Shown: positions 24,656 through 35,156, counted from the first letter of the stretch. The stretch: 64,000 nucleotides of DNA from Rhizobium leguminosarum (GCF_002953715.1 NZ_CP025013.1:248001-312000), one strand, 5' to 3'. The notes: generated by a model not told the origin, from the letters alone. A program made the numbers and translations.

Positions 24656-25942
24656 ATGGATACCGAGCGAACCACAGCTCCTATCAAATCGGTAAGGGCG
24701 TCTTCGCGGAAACCTCTCCAGAGGTTGAGCCCGGCCATTGTCGAGCAGGTCGAGCGCCTGCTCGGTGGACGCACGCGTGATATCCGCTTCAATGGGGAAC
24801 TGGCTCAGCTTTTTCGCGAACGCTCCTGGCCGCGGACTGCCAAGATCATCCGCGCGTGGATGGTTTGGGTTATCGTGCTCGATGTTCTGACGTTGGGCCT
24901 CAACGCGATCTTGCTTCCGACCGGAACCGTGATGTCGATGCTTTGGCCAGCGTCTATTCTTCCCCCCGCAGCTCTTGTCGCAGCGATAGCCTTCCTGCGG
25001 CCGCACGCTTTGTGGGTGCAGGGAGTTTTCATCCTCTCGGCTGTTTTTCTCATCCTCCTGTCGGTAGCCTTGGTGGGCGTTAACACCGGTGGCGAGTTTT
25101 ACGAGCGGCATTTGACCATCATGCTTTTTGTGGCCGTCACTGCCATTATCATATTTCCCGTTCCACTCGGTTGGGCGATGGCGATCGGTGCTGCTGCCCT
25201 CGGTATCTACCTTGTGTTTCAGCTGCGCAATCCAGACATTGAAGCGGGGAGTGCTCTGGCCGGGACGCTGTTTTTCGCAAGCGGGGTGGCTGCAACCGTC
25301 GTTGCCCGACGCACCGCCACCATCTTCGCTCAGAAGACCTTCTTGCTTGAGTTACGAGATCGAAGTCGCCTCGCGGAGCTTACTGACGCCAATTCTCAGC
25401 TGGAATTGCTGGCGCGAACCGATCCGCTGACTGGTGTCGCCAACCGGCGTTCGATGATGGAAACGCTCCATCATTTCTGGAACGAGGACCTTAAACGAAC
25501 GAACAGCGCGGCGATGCTGATGTGCGATGTCGACGACTTCAAGCGCCTCAACGATAATCTCGGGCATGCCGAAGGCGACCGCTGTCTGGTGAAAGTTGCC
25601 GGCATCATTCAGAGCAGCATGAGAGACGAGCGAGACCAGGTCGCCCGGTACGGAGGCGAAGAATTTCTCGTCTTTCTCCCAGGCCCTGATGAACACGAGG
25701 CCCGGGTGGTTGCTGAGAGAATTCGAAGCCGAGTAGAAGCTGCGTCTCTTCCAAATCCTACCTCCCGCGTCGGTCCCTGGGTCACTGTCAGCATCGGAAT
25801 AGCGATATTGATGCAAAACAGCGGACTCATGTCAGCAGAGCACATGCAGCGACAAGCGGATACGGCGCTCTACCTTGCCAAAAAGACCGGCCGCAACCGC
25901 GTGGTGGTCCATGCTTCAGAGGTCGGTCAAGCCTCCGGCTGA
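24656..25942 (+). CDS. Membrane-bound diguanylate cyclase (GGDEF protein)
   Basis: This 428-residue protein has a short cytoplasmic N terminus, about five or six membrane segments between residues 65 and 225, and a C-terminal GGDEF domain beginning LARTDPLTGVANRRSM. The active loop is RYGGEEFLVF with GGEEF at residues 333-337, a functional variant, so it should make cyclic di-GMP at the inner membrane. The inhibitory I-site, normally RxxD five residues before the loop, reads DERD here, so the arginine is missing and product inhibition may be weak. The six-segment domain resembles MASE-type sensors. It stands alone. Confidence 0.9.
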   Translation: MDTERTTAPIKSVRASSRKPLQRLSPAIVEQVERLLGGRTRDIRFNGELAQLFRERSWPRTAKIIRAWMVWVIVLDVLTLGLNAILLPTGTVMSMLWPASILPPAALVAAIAFLRPHALWVQGVFILSAVFLILLSVALVGVNTGGEFYERHLTIMLFVAVTAIIIFPVPLGWAMAIGAAALGIYLVFQLRNPDIEAGSALAGTLFFASGVAATVVARRTATIFAQKTFLLELRDRSRLAELTDANSQLELLARTDPLTGVANRRSMMETLHHFWNEDLKRTNSAAMLMCDVDDFKRLNDNLGHAEGDRCLVKVAGIIQSSMRDERDQVARYGGEEFLVFLPGPDEHEARVVAERIRSRVEAASLPNPTSRVGPWVTVSIGIAILMQNSGLMSAEHMQRQADTALYLAKKTGRNRVVVHASEVGQASG

Positions 25943-26053
25943 AGTCACTCCAGGAAAACTGCGCTGTTTGCCTGTTGTCGTTCTGGCGCCCAGGAACGAC
26001 AGCTTCAAACAGCTGCGAGCGGGGTTCGGTGTCAATCGTCCAAACCTGACCAT

Positions 26054-26082
26054 TTGACAGATATCCTACAAGTGGATATGTA
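26054..26082 (+). promoter_or_regulatory. Promoter of the GntR-importer operon with overlapping operator
   Basis: TTGACA (26054-26059) and TATGTA (26077-26082) are 17 bases apart. The inverted repeat ATATCC-N7-GGATAT (26061-26079) fills the spacer and runs into the -10 box. This is a classic repressor arrangement, and the GntR-type regulator encoded 38 bases downstream is the likely ligand. Confidence 0.65.
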
Positions 26083-26119
26083 AAGTTCCTCCCATTGGCA
26101 ATGCGAGAAAGTGGCCGGC

Positions 26120-26863
26120 ATGACATTGAAATCGATGAAGCCGCTGGCGCGCGCGCCGCTGCTGCATGTCTCCGTGCAGGAAAGTCTGCGCGCCTATATC
26201 GATGATAATGGCCTTGCGCCTGGAACCCTTCTTCCGGCGGAAGGAGAGCTTGCCACCCAGCTCGGTGTCAGCCGCAATTCGCTGAGGGAAGGCATCAAGG
26301 CGCTGGAATCGCTCGGCGTCCTGGAGACGCGGCGCGGTGTCGGCATCTTCGTGAAGGCCTTTTCCTTTGAGCCGCTTCTCGACAACCTCGCTTACGGCCT
26401 CGGCGGCGCCCTGCGGCAGATCGAGGAAGTCCTCGAAATCCGGCGCACGCTGGAGGTGGGATTGATCAGCAAGACCATCGACGTGATCGGGGAAGAGGAC
26501 ATCGCCGAACTGCGCGCCACCGTCAATCGAATGCGCGCCCATGCCGAGCGCGGTGAAACCTTTGCGGAAGACGACCAGCTGTTCCACCGACTGCTGTTTC
26601 GCTGCCAGGACAATGAAACGCTCGTGCGGCTGATCGATGTCTTCTGGCTCGCCTTCTACAAGGCATCGGATTTCGTCAATCTGGAAAATGCCGATCCGAT
26701 GGCGACGTGGCGCGACCATGCCGCGATCGTCGATGCGATCGAGGCAAAAGATCTGGAGGAGGCGCGCAGACGCCTGGATCGTCACTACGAGGGCATTGCC
26801 CGGGTGATTGCCAACAACAAGACAAGTTCAAACGTGGGAGGAACACATGAAAAGACTGTCTAG
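26120..26863 (+). CDS. GntR family (FadR subfamily) regulator
   Basis: The protein is 247 residues from the ATG at 26120, with GAGAAAG about eight bases upstream. The winged helix is GTLLPAEGELATQLGVSRNS followed by LREGIKALESLGVLETRRGVG, and the C-terminal FCD domain is all helical (EVLEIRRTLEVGLISKTID, FHRLLFRCQDNETL). FCD domains bind metal and carboxylate ligands such as sugar acids. Its stop overlaps the start of the binding-protein gene by 17 bases, so it is the first gene of the importer operon and probably represses it. An inverted repeat in its promoter is the expected operator. Confidence 0.88.
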   Translation: MTLKSMKPLARAPLLHVSVQESLRAYIDDNGLAPGTLLPAEGELATQLGVSRNSLREGIKALESLGVLETRRGVGIFVKAFSFEPLLDNLAYGLGGALRQIEEVLEIRRTLEVGLISKTIDVIGEEDIAELRATVNRMRAHAERGETFAEDDQLFHRLLFRCQDNETLVRLIDVFWLAFYKASDFVNLENADPMATWRDHAAIVDAIEAKDLEEARRRLDRHYEGIARVIANNKTSSNVGGTHEKTV

Positions 26864-28445
26864 ACTATCCGTTATTGCGCTTGGCGCCCTGCTGTCGACG
26901 GCTGCCGTTCCGGCTCTTGTCGTTCCGGGCGTTGCAGCTGAGGCTCGGGCAGCCACGCTGTCGGGCGGCTTCGACGTCGGCCCGGGGGGCTTCCAGGGCA
27001 ACTTCAACCCGCTTGCCGCGACCGCAGGCTTCACCTGGCTCAGCATCTACTACGAACCGCTGATCGCCTATGACGAGAAGCTGCAGAAGGTCGTCGGCGC
27101 GCTGGCAAGCTCCTACGAGGTCAGCCCGGACCAGATGACCTACACGTTCAAGCTGGCGGATGCCAAATGGCATGACGGCAAACCATTCACCGCCAATGAC
27201 GCGAAGTTCACCATGACCCTTGCCATGGATGCGAAAACCGGCTCGGTGCTCGCTGCCCGACTGAAGGGCATATCGTCCGTCGAGACGCCGGACGATCACA
27301 CGGTCGTCATGAAGCTCAGCGCACCGAGCAGCAGTTTTCTCGATACGATGACCAAGGTGATGATGCTGCCCGAGCATGCTCTCTCCTCGATTCCGGCCGA
27401 TCAGCTGGCGAAGAACACGTGGTGGTCCACCGCCCCGATCGGCACCGGCCCGTTCAAATTCACCAAATACGTCTCGGATCAATATGTCGAACTTGCCGCA
27501 AACATCGATTATCGCGGTGGCAAGCCGGCACTGGAACGCGTCATCAATCGGTATTTCGCCAACCCGGCCGCGGCGATCGCGGCGCTGAGATCCGGCGAAA
27601 TCCAGTTTACCTATGTCGATTCCAACGACGTGCCGACCTTCAAGGACAACAAGGACTTCAAGGTCATCGAAGGCAACTCTTTCGTCGTCAACTATCTCGG
27701 CTTCAACCACGAATCCCCGCTCTGGAAGGATGTGCGCGTCCGTCAGGCGGTGATGTACGCGATCAATCGCGATGCCATCATCCAAAGCCTCTATGGCGGT
27801 GCGGCCAGGCCCGCCAACTGCGCCTATGTCGCCGAACAGCTGATACCCCAGGGCATCGACAGCTATGCCTACGATCCTGAGAAGGCCAAGCAGCTGTTGA
27901 CGGAAGCCGGCTGGGACCAGATCAACGGCGGCAAGCCGATCACGCTTCTGACCTATTACACCACGCCGCTTGCCACCAACGTGCTTGCCGCAGTCCAGGC
28001 GATGCTGGCCCAGGTCGGCATCAACATCGTCCCGCGCGCCGTCGATGCGCCGACCTATAATAGCATCGTGCTCAATGCGACGCCGGATATTGCTCAGTTC
28101 CAGTTGGTTTATGCCGGGCTGCAGAACGGGCCGGATGCCGGAAGCATCAATGTCGGCCTCAACGAGAAGCAGATTCCGCCGGCCGGACCGAACGTCGCCA
28201 GGGTTCGCATGCCTGACCTCACCAAGGCACTCGATAGCGCGCTGGCCGAGCCTGATAGCATCAAGCGGGATGCTGCCTACCAGGACGTCTGCAAGGTGAT
28301 GAACACGAACCTGCCCTGGGCGACGCTCTGGGTGGCAAACCGCTACGGCATCGTCTCGACCAAGGTGAAGGATTTCGTCTGGACGCCGGCGCCGGGCGGC
28401 GGCCCCTACCAGGCCAACCCGCAGAAATGGTCGATCGCCGAATAG
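26847..28445 (+). CDS. Peptide-type ABC importer, substrate-binding protein (family 5)
   Basis: The protein is 532 residues from the ATG at 26847, chosen for GGGAGG upstream and because a Sec signal peptide (KRLSRLSVIALGALLSTAAV, ending near residue 31) then begins at once. Family 5 features are YEVSPDQMTYTFKLADAKWH with DGKPFTAND, and later VRVRQAVMYAINRDAI. It binds its solute in the periplasm for the two permeases that follow. The two aldolase-like genes of the same operon suggest a sugar-acid or keto-acid derivative more than a true peptide (inference). Confidence 0.9.
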   Translation: MKRLSRLSVIALGALLSTAAVPALVVPGVAAEARAATLSGGFDVGPGGFQGNFNPLAATAGFTWLSIYYEPLIAYDEKLQKVVGALASSYEVSPDQMTYTFKLADAKWHDGKPFTANDAKFTMTLAMDAKTGSVLAARLKGISSVETPDDHTVVMKLSAPSSSFLDTMTKVMMLPEHALSSIPADQLAKNTWWSTAPIGTGPFKFTKYVSDQYVELAANIDYRGGKPALERVINRYFANPAAAIAALRSGEIQFTYVDSNDVPTFKDNKDFKVIEGNSFVVNYLGFNHESPLWKDVRVRQAVMYAINRDAIIQSLYGGAARPANCAYVAEQLIPQGIDSYAYDPEKAKQLLTEAGWDQINGGKPITLLTYYTTPLATNVLAAVQAMLAQVGINIVPRAVDAPTYNSIVLNATPDIAQFQLVYAGLQNGPDAGSINVGLNEKQIPPAGPNVARVRMPDLTKALDSALAEPDSIKRDAAYQDVCKVMNTNLPWATLWVANRYGIVSTKVKDFVWTPAPGGGPYQANPQKWSIAE

Positions 28446-28502
28446 GCGTTTTCCGCAAAGCCTTGTGGGTGGCTTCGGCCACCCTGACAAGACGGATGAA
28501 CC

Positions 28503-29462
28503 ATGCTCCAATACAGTCTCAGACGCCTGGTCATAGGAATAGGCATGCTCGTCGCCCTGAGCATGCTGATCTTCCTGCTGTTGCGCCTGACACCCGGCGA
28601 TCCGATCGATGCCTATATCGATCCGAACCTGCCGATGTCGCCGTCTGATCTAGCCGATCTGCGCCGAAACCTCGGGCTCGATCAGCCCTTGCCGGTGCAG
28701 TATCTGGGCTGGTTGCAGCAGGCGCTGACCGGCAATCTCGGCTATTCGATCAAACGTCTCGATCAACCGGTTCTCGGTCTGGTTCTGTCACGGATTGGCC
28801 CGACAGTGCTCTTGATGGGCACCGCACTTGCCTTCGCCATCGTCGCAGGCATCGCCTGCGGGGTGATCGGCGCCGTCCGCCGCAATTCGCTGGCCGATCT
28901 CTCCTTGTCGGTGGTTGCGCTTGCCGGCATTTCGAGCCCGGCATTCCTCAGCGCGTTGATCGGCCTTTATATTTTCTCCGTCCGCCTGCACTGGATGCCA
29001 TCAGGCGGCATGCTGACGCCGGGCGAGGAATTCTCGGTGGGCGATCTCCTCCACCATCTGATCCTGCCGGCGGCACTTCTGTCTGTCGCGCAAGCTGCAT
29101 TGATCATGCGCTACATGCGCGCTTCGCTGCTCGAGGTCCTGAACCAGGATTACGTGCGCACAGCCCGCGCCAAGGGCGTTCGCGAGTTCTGGGTCATCAC
29201 CAAGCATGCCTTGCGCAACGCGCTTCTTCCGATTGTGACGCTGATCGGTTCCACCATCGGGCTTGCAATTGGCGGCGCCATTTTCATCGAGAGCGTCTTC
29301 AACTGGCCGGGCATGGGGCTTTTGCTCGTCGATGCCGTGCAGACCCGCGACTACCCCGTCATCATGGGGGCGACGCTCGTCATTGGTACCTGCGTTATCG
29401 TCGTCAATCTTCTGACCGATATCACCTATGCGGTCGTCGACCCGCGCATCAAGGTGGGCTGA
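28503..29462 (+). CDS. ABC importer permease, DppB type
   Basis: This 319-residue membrane protein has an N-terminal helix followed by LTPGDPIDAYIDPNLPMS, six predicted helices and the EAA loop YVRTARAKGVREFWVITKHA. It ends ITYAVVDPRIKVG, the standard DppB tail. It forms the channel with the DppC-type protein whose gene starts two bases after its stop. Confidence 0.92.
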   Translation: MLQYSLRRLVIGIGMLVALSMLIFLLLRLTPGDPIDAYIDPNLPMSPSDLADLRRNLGLDQPLPVQYLGWLQQALTGNLGYSIKRLDQPVLGLVLSRIGPTVLLMGTALAFAIVAGIACGVIGAVRRNSLADLSLSVVALAGISSPAFLSALIGLYIFSVRLHWMPSGGMLTPGEEFSVGDLLHHLILPAALLSVAQAALIMRYMRASLLEVLNQDYVRTARAKGVREFWVITKHALRNALLPIVTLIGSTIGLAIGGAIFIESVFNWPGMGLLLVDAVQTRDYPVIMGATLVIGTCVIVVNLLTDITYAVVDPRIKVG

Positions 29463-29464
29463 CC

Positions 29465-30343
29465 ATGCTGGCACGCTCTTCCGAACGCCGGAGCCCCGGT
29501 CCACTTGCCCGCGCCTTCAGCCGGTTTCTGCTCAATCGCGCAGCCGTTGCCGGCGTCTGCATTGCCATTCCGATGCTGCTGCTGATCCTCTCCTATCCGC
29601 TATGGTGGGCTTTCCGGCCGAACGACATCGATCTTCTGGCGATGAATAGCGGCCCGACGGCAACGCACTGGTTTGGAGCCGACGGCGTCGGACGCGACGT
29701 CTTCGCGCGCGTGCTCGAAGGCGGCAGAATTTCGCTCCTGGTCGCCGTCGCGTCGACCGCGCTTTCCGCGGTTATCGGTTTTCTTTTCGGGGCAATCTCG
29801 GCGCTTGCCGGACGTTGGACGGACGCGGTCTCGATGCGCTTCGTCGATCTGGTGATGACCCTGCCGCCCGTCATCTTTCTGCTTGTGCTCGCCTCCATTG
29901 CCGGCACCGGCATCTGGCCGACGGTCCTCGTCATCTCGCTGCTTTCCTGGCCGCTGCTTGCGCGCATGATCCGCTCGCGGCTGCTGGAATTGCGTGAACG
30001 CGACTTCGTCATGGCCGCCCGCGGCATGGGCGCCGGCATCGGACATCTGCTCTTTCGCCACGGCCTGCCGAACTCGATCGATATCCTCGTGGTCTATGCA
30101 ACGCTGCAGATCGCCAATGCCATTCTGCTCGAGGCGGGGCTGTCCTTTCTCGGTCTCGGCATCGCCCCGCCGGCGGCTAGCTGGGGCAACATGCTGAACG
30201 CGGCCCGCTCGACCGCCGTGCTCGAGCAATATCCGTGGCAATGGCTCTTCCCCGGCGCCGCGCTCATCCTTGCCGTCCTGGCAATCAATTTCATTGGCGA
30301 TGGCCTCAGAGATGCCTTCGACCCGCGTGCCGAACTGAACTGA
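29465..30343 (+). CDS. ABC importer permease, DppC type
   Basis: This 292-residue protein shows the DppC pattern: cytoplasmic N terminus, one helix, the periplasmic signature HWFGADGVGRDVFARVLEGG, and five more helices. The EAA loop is FVMAARGMGAGIGHLLFRHG. It is translated directly after its partner and ends 18 bases before the first aldolase-like gene. Confidence 0.92.
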   Translation: MLARSSERRSPGPLARAFSRFLLNRAAVAGVCIAIPMLLLILSYPLWWAFRPNDIDLLAMNSGPTATHWFGADGVGRDVFARVLEGGRISLLVAVASTALSAVIGFLFGAISALAGRWTDAVSMRFVDLVMTLPPVIFLLVLASIAGTGIWPTVLVISLLSWPLLARMIRSRLLELRERDFVMAARGMGAGIGHLLFRHGLPNSIDILVVYATLQIANAILLEAGLSFLGLGIAPPAASWGNMLNAARSTAVLEQYPWQWLFPGAALILAVLAINFIGDGLRDAFDPRAELN

Positions 30344-30361
30344 CAATCGAAAGAAGCGAAA

Positions 30362-31279
30362 ATGACCAAATTCAAGGGGGTCGTCCCTCCCGTCGTAACA
30401 CCGCTCAATCCGGATTTCACCGTCGACTACCCATCCTATACACGTGTGCTCGAGCATCTGATCGGTGCCGGCTGCCATGGCGTATTCGTACTCGGCTCGA
30501 CGAGCGAGGTGATCTTCCATGACGAGAAGACCCGGCGGGAAATCATCGAACATTCGGCCAAGGTGGTGAATGGCCGCGTGCCGCTGATCGTCGGCGTCAT
30601 CGATCCGACCACGGATCGCGTCATCGCCCATGCGAAGGTCGCAAAGGCCGCCGGCGCCGACGCGGTCGTGGTGACGGCCCCATTCTATACGGTCACCAGT
30701 CAGTCCGAGATCCTCGATCACTTCCGTTATATCCGCGACGCGGTGGATGTTCCGCTGGTCGCCTACGACATTCCGGTCTGCGTGCACGTCAAACTGCAGC
30801 GCCAGACCGTGGTCACGCTTGCCAGGGAGGGCGCCATTATCGGCCTCAAGGATTCCAGCGGCGACGACGGCAACTTCCGCTATGCGCTCCTCGACCTTGC
30901 CGAACACAAGGACGTCTTCCTGATGACCGGCTCCGAGATCGTCGTCGACACCGCCCTGCTGATGGGCGCCCACGGCGTTGTCCCCGGTATCGCCAATGTC
31001 GATCCGCACGGCTATGTCCGCCTTTGGGATGCTGCGCAGCGCGGCGACTGGGTCGCAGCGAGGAAGGAGCAGGAACGTCTCTGCCGCCTGTTCGAAATCG
31101 TCTGGGTCGCGCAGGGCCGCGTCAGTGGCGGCGCGGCGGGTATCGGCGCCTTCAAGACCGCCATGCGCAGCCTCGGCATCATCGATTCCGCCGTCATGCC
31201 GCGGCCGCGTGCCTCTCTCAACGATGCCGAAACGGCGCGGATCGACGAGATCCTGCGTGCAACCGGCCTGCTGAACTGA
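30362..31279 (+). CDS. DapA/NanA-superfamily aldolase or lyase, paralogue 1
   Basis: This 305-residue TIM-barrel protein belongs to the dihydrodipicolinate synthase/N-acetylneuraminate lyase superfamily. The Schiff-base lysine is K163 in IIGLKDSSGD, and the helper tyrosine lies in VAYDIP. The pyruvate-carboxylate loop reads GSTSE in place of the DapA GTTGE. Members form or cleave bonds between pyruvate and an aldehyde, or dehydrate sugar acids. Being inside an importer operon argues for catabolism, not lysine synthesis. A second, distant paralogue lies at 33284. The substrate is unknown. Confidence 0.88.
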   Translation: MTKFKGVVPPVVTPLNPDFTVDYPSYTRVLEHLIGAGCHGVFVLGSTSEVIFHDEKTRREIIEHSAKVVNGRVPLIVGVIDPTTDRVIAHAKVAKAAGADAVVVTAPFYTVTSQSEILDHFRYIRDAVDVPLVAYDIPVCVHVKLQRQTVVTLAREGAIIGLKDSSGDDGNFRYALLDLAEHKDVFLMTGSEIVVDTALLMGAHGVVPGIANVDPHGYVRLWDAAQRGDWVAARKEQERLCRLFEIVWVAQGRVSGGAAGIGAFKTAMRSLGIIDSAVMPRPRASLNDAETARIDEILRATGLLN

Positions 31280-31287
31280 GCCGGCTG

Positions 31288-32304
31288 ATGGAACAGACCG
31301 CCGAACCCGTACTCGACATCAAGGGATTGCGAACGATCTTCCGCATCCGCGGCGGCGAGATCACGGCGGTCAACGATGTCGACCTGGCCGTTGCCGCCGG
31401 CGAGACACTCGCGCTCGTCGGCGAATCCGGCTCCGGCAAGTCGGTCACCAGCCTGTCCGTCATGCGGCTGCTCACCCGCAACATCGGCGTGATCGCCGCA
31501 GGCAGCATCCGCCTTGCGACGAGCGACGGCGTGGTCCGCGATCTCGTCTCACTCGACGAAGAGAGCATGCGCAGGATCAGGGGCGACGACATCGGCATGA
31601 TATTCCAGGAGCCGATGTCGAGCCTCAATCCTGTCTTCAGTATCGGCGACCAGATTGGCGAGCCGATCCGCATCCATCGCGGCGCGGACCGCAAGGTGGC
31701 GATGAACGCAGCCGTCGCATTGCTTGAAAGCGTCGGCATACCGGACGCTCGACGCCGTGCCGGACAATATCCGCACGAACTGTCGGGCGGCATGCGGCAG
31801 CGCGCGACGATCGCCATGGCGCTCGCCTGCGATCCGGCGCTGCTGATCGCCGACGAGCCGACAACGGCACTCGACGTGACGATCCAGGCGCAGATTCTCG
31901 ACCTTCTTCTCAAATTGCAGCGCGAGCGCGGCATGGCCATGCTCTTCGTCACCCACAATCTCGGTGTCGTCGCCGAAATCGCCCATCGCGTTGCGGTGAT
32001 GTATGCCGGCCGGATCGTCGAAGAAGGGCCGGTCGGCGAGGTCTTCCGCAATCCCAAGCATCCCTACACGATGGGCCTTCTTGCCTCGATGCCGCGCCTT
32101 GGCGATGCGGCGCGGATGAAACAGGCCGGCGAAAAGCTTGCGGCCATTCCCGGCATGGTCCCGAGCCTGATGAACATGCCGAGCGGTTGCGCCTTTTCCC
32201 CGCGCTGCAAATTCGCGATCGAAGCCTGTCGCGTCGCGGTTCCCGCGCTCGAACAGGTCAATCCGCAGCACCGCAGCCGCTGCATCAGATGGCAGGAGAT
32301 CTAG
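31288..32304 (+). CDS. ABC importer ATPase, DppD type
   Basis: The protein is 338 residues from the ATG at 31288, eight bases after the aldolase stop; the frame is open further upstream but lies inside the aldolase gene. It has Walker A GESGSGKSV, signature LSGGMRQRATIAMAL, Walker B LLIADEPTTALD and the C-terminal oligopeptide segment MNMPSGCAFSPRCKFAIEAC with conserved cysteines. It drives import together with the DppF-type protein encoded next, whose ATG follows its stop without a gap. Confidence 0.92.
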   Translation: MEQTAEPVLDIKGLRTIFRIRGGEITAVNDVDLAVAAGETLALVGESGSGKSVTSLSVMRLLTRNIGVIAAGSIRLATSDGVVRDLVSLDEESMRRIRGDDIGMIFQEPMSSLNPVFSIGDQIGEPIRIHRGADRKVAMNAAVALLESVGIPDARRRAGQYPHELSGGMRQRATIAMALACDPALLIADEPTTALDVTIQAQILDLLLKLQRERGMAMLFVTHNLGVVAEIAHRVAVMYAGRIVEEGPVGEVFRNPKHPYTMGLLASMPRLGDAARMKQAGEKLAAIPGMVPSLMNMPSGCAFSPRCKFAIEACRVAVPALEQVNPQHRSRCIRWQEI

Positions 32305-33258
<954 letters not shown>

Positions 33259-33283
33259 TCCGGCATCCATCGGAGAATAACAG

Positions 33284-34219
33284 ATGAATGCGAAGACGCC
33301 GCATCCCGCCATCGGCGGAAATTGGGTGAGCCTGCTTTTGCCGATCGCAGCCGATGACAGCATTGAATTCGACAAGCTCGGCGAAGAGATCGACATCCTC
33401 GTCGATGCCGGCGTCGACGGTATCTATTCGAACGGCACTGCCGGAGAATTCCACAATCAGACGGAGGTGGAGTTCGACTGCATCCAGGCAATGCTGGCCG
33501 AGCGCTGCAAGGCGTCTTCAACCCCATTCGTCATCGGCGCCTGCCAGCCCGACCCGCTGATCATGCTCAATCGCGTCCGCCGCGCCGCCGCGCTCGATCC
33601 CCGCGCCATTCAGGTCATATTGCCGGACTGGTGGCCGCTCAACGATGCCGAGGCGGTCGACTTCCTGAAACGAGCGGCCGAGGCTGCCGACGGAATTCCG
33701 CTCATCCTCTACAACCCGCCGCATGCAAAACGCGTGCTGGCGCCAAGGGTGCTCGGCATAGTCTGCGCGGCAGTGACTGAGGTGATCGGCGTCAAGCTCG
33801 CCGATGGCGACACCTCCTGGTATGTCGAGGCACGCCGGCATTTGTCCGGGCTGTCGCTCTTCGTCCCCGGCCATCATCTCGCAACCGGCACTAAGGAAGG
33901 TGTGGCAGCAGGCTCCTTTTCCAATGTCGCCTGCCTTAGTCCCCGCGGTGCTCAGACCTGGACGGTCTCGATGCGAAACGAGATCGACGCCGCACTCGAT
34001 CTGGAGCGACGCATCTGCGCGTTTATGGACGCGCATATCGTCCCGTTTCGCCAAGAATTTGGCTATTCGAACGCCGCTCTCGACAAACTCTTAAGTGCGA
34101 TCGGCAATTGGGGACCCGTGGGCACCCGGTTGCGGTTTCCCTATCGCTCGATAGACACGGCAGAAGCGGTCAGGTTGAGACCCATTGCACGCGCCGAACT
34201 CCCCGATCTTTTCCCCTGA
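33284..34219 (+). CDS. DapA/NanA-superfamily aldolase or lyase, paralogue 2
   Basis: This 311-residue TIM-barrel protein is in the same superfamily as the protein encoded at 30362 but is clearly diverged. The lysine is K171 in VIGVKLADGD, the tyrosine is in LILYNPPHAKR, and the carboxylate loop is NGTAGE, nearer to the DapA/KDG-aldolase form. A GGAGAATAAC stretch precedes the ATG. It ends the GntR-controlled operon. Two superfamily members in one importer operon suggest two successive or alternative cleavage steps on related keto acids. The substrate is unknown. Confidence 0.87.
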   Translation: MNAKTPHPAIGGNWVSLLLPIAADDSIEFDKLGEEIDILVDAGVDGIYSNGTAGEFHNQTEVEFDCIQAMLAERCKASSTPFVIGACQPDPLIMLNRVRRAAALDPRAIQVILPDWWPLNDAEAVDFLKRAAEAADGIPLILYNPPHAKRVLAPRVLGIVCAAVTEVIGVKLADGDTSWYVEARRHLSGLSLFVPGHHLATGTKEGVAAGSFSNVACLSPRGAQTWTVSMRNEIDAALDLERRICAFMDAHIVPFRQEFGYSNAALDKLLSAIGNWGPVGTRLRFPYRSIDTAEAVRLRPIARAELPDLFP

Positions 34220-34323
34220 GTTTGCTCAAAGAGCGGGCTTGGCACGAAACAACCTGCGTTGGCTCGCCTCGATGGGCGTCGAGCCGAAGAGACAAAGCCC
34301 GATATGGCGCAGAACGAAAAGCT

Positions 34324-35088
34324 CTACCATCCCAGCCGAGCCGATATCTTGCTGGAGGCCTCCTTCAGCAGAACGATGAAGCGGTCGACATCGCTTTTTT
34401 GCGTGCGGAAAGCGGGGGCGCCGACATTCACCGCGGCGATCACGGATCCGTCGAATGCCAGAACCGGCACTGAGACGGAGACGAGTTGCTCGCTGACTTC
34501 ACCATAACTCACACAAAATCCCTGGCGGCGGATTTTATCCAATTCAGCAACCAGCTTGCCACGATCCGTGATCGTGCGCTTGGTCAGCCGCGGCAAAGTC
34601 TCGGGGATCATTTGCAACTGCACCTGGGGCTGGAGATAGGCGAGAAGCACCTTGTACGAGCCGGCCGTGAGCGGCCGTCTTCGACCGATCATCGCCTGCA
34701 CCCGCAAGTCGCGCATCGGTTCGAACTTTGCAATGCACAGGGATTCCCCATTGTCGATGATCCTGAGCTGGGTCGTTTCGTTCGCCTTCTGGCCGACTTC
34801 TTCAAGAATAGGATTGGCTATTCGCACCAGATCAACCTGTGTCGAGGCAGCAGTCCCGAGAATGATCGCAGTCGTCCCCAGCCGATAAGTGCCTGTATCG
34901 CTCTTCCGCACCAGGCCACGCCGTTCCAGTGTGCGTAACATGCGCAAAATTCTCGGCTTGGTTTCCCCGAGGTTCTGCGCCACCTCGGTCAGTCTGATAT
35001 CCGGATTTTTGGCGACATTCAGCAATACGTCGATGCAGACATCAACAGATTGCACAATATCGCTTTTTGATGGTTGTCTTTTGTCCAT
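34324..35088 (-). CDS. IclR family transcriptional regulator
   Basis: The protein is 254 residues from the ATG at 35088; a longer frame reaches 35211 but runs through the promoter region. The N-terminal helix-turn-helix reads IRLTEVAQNLGETKPRILRM followed by LRTLERRGLVRKSDTGTYRLG. The IclR effector domain follows, with TTQLRIIDNGESLCIAKFEP and VSYGEVSEQLVSVSVPVL. It is divergent from the importer operon starting at 35273 and probably controls it. An inverted repeat GTTACG-N5-CGTAAC lies between. Confidence 0.9.
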   Translation of the reverse strand: MDKRQPSKSDIVQSVDVCIDVLLNVAKNPDIRLTEVAQNLGETKPRILRMLRTLERRGLVRKSDTGTYRLGTTAIILGTAASTQVDLVRIANPILEEVGQKANETTQLRIIDNGESLCIAKFEPMRDLRVQAMIGRRRPLTAGSYKVLLAYLQPQVQLQMIPETLPRLTKRTITDRGKLVAELDKIRRQGFCVSYGEVSEQLVSVSVPVLAFDGSVIAAVNVGAPAFRTQKSDVDRFIVLLKEASSKISARLGW

Positions 35089-35139
35089 GGGACCAGAATT
35101 TTCTCCGCGACAAAGGCTGAAGGATTGGCATAGTTTCAA

Positions 35140-35156
35140 GTTACGCCTATCGTAAC
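35140..35156. promoter_or_regulatory. Inverted repeat, candidate IclR operator
   Basis: GTTACG (35140-35145) and CGTAAC (35151-35156) are perfect 6-bp arms five bases apart, 52 bases before the IclR start. A TTGACA box (35172-35177) follows in the direction of the importer operon, without a clear -10 partner. Confidence 0.55.

Noticed and set aside
26865..28511. 548-residue open frame antisense to the second binding-protein gene
   Set aside because: Rich in Asp, Arg, Gly and His repeats typical of antisense frames; the plus strand carries an unmistakable binding protein with signal peptide.
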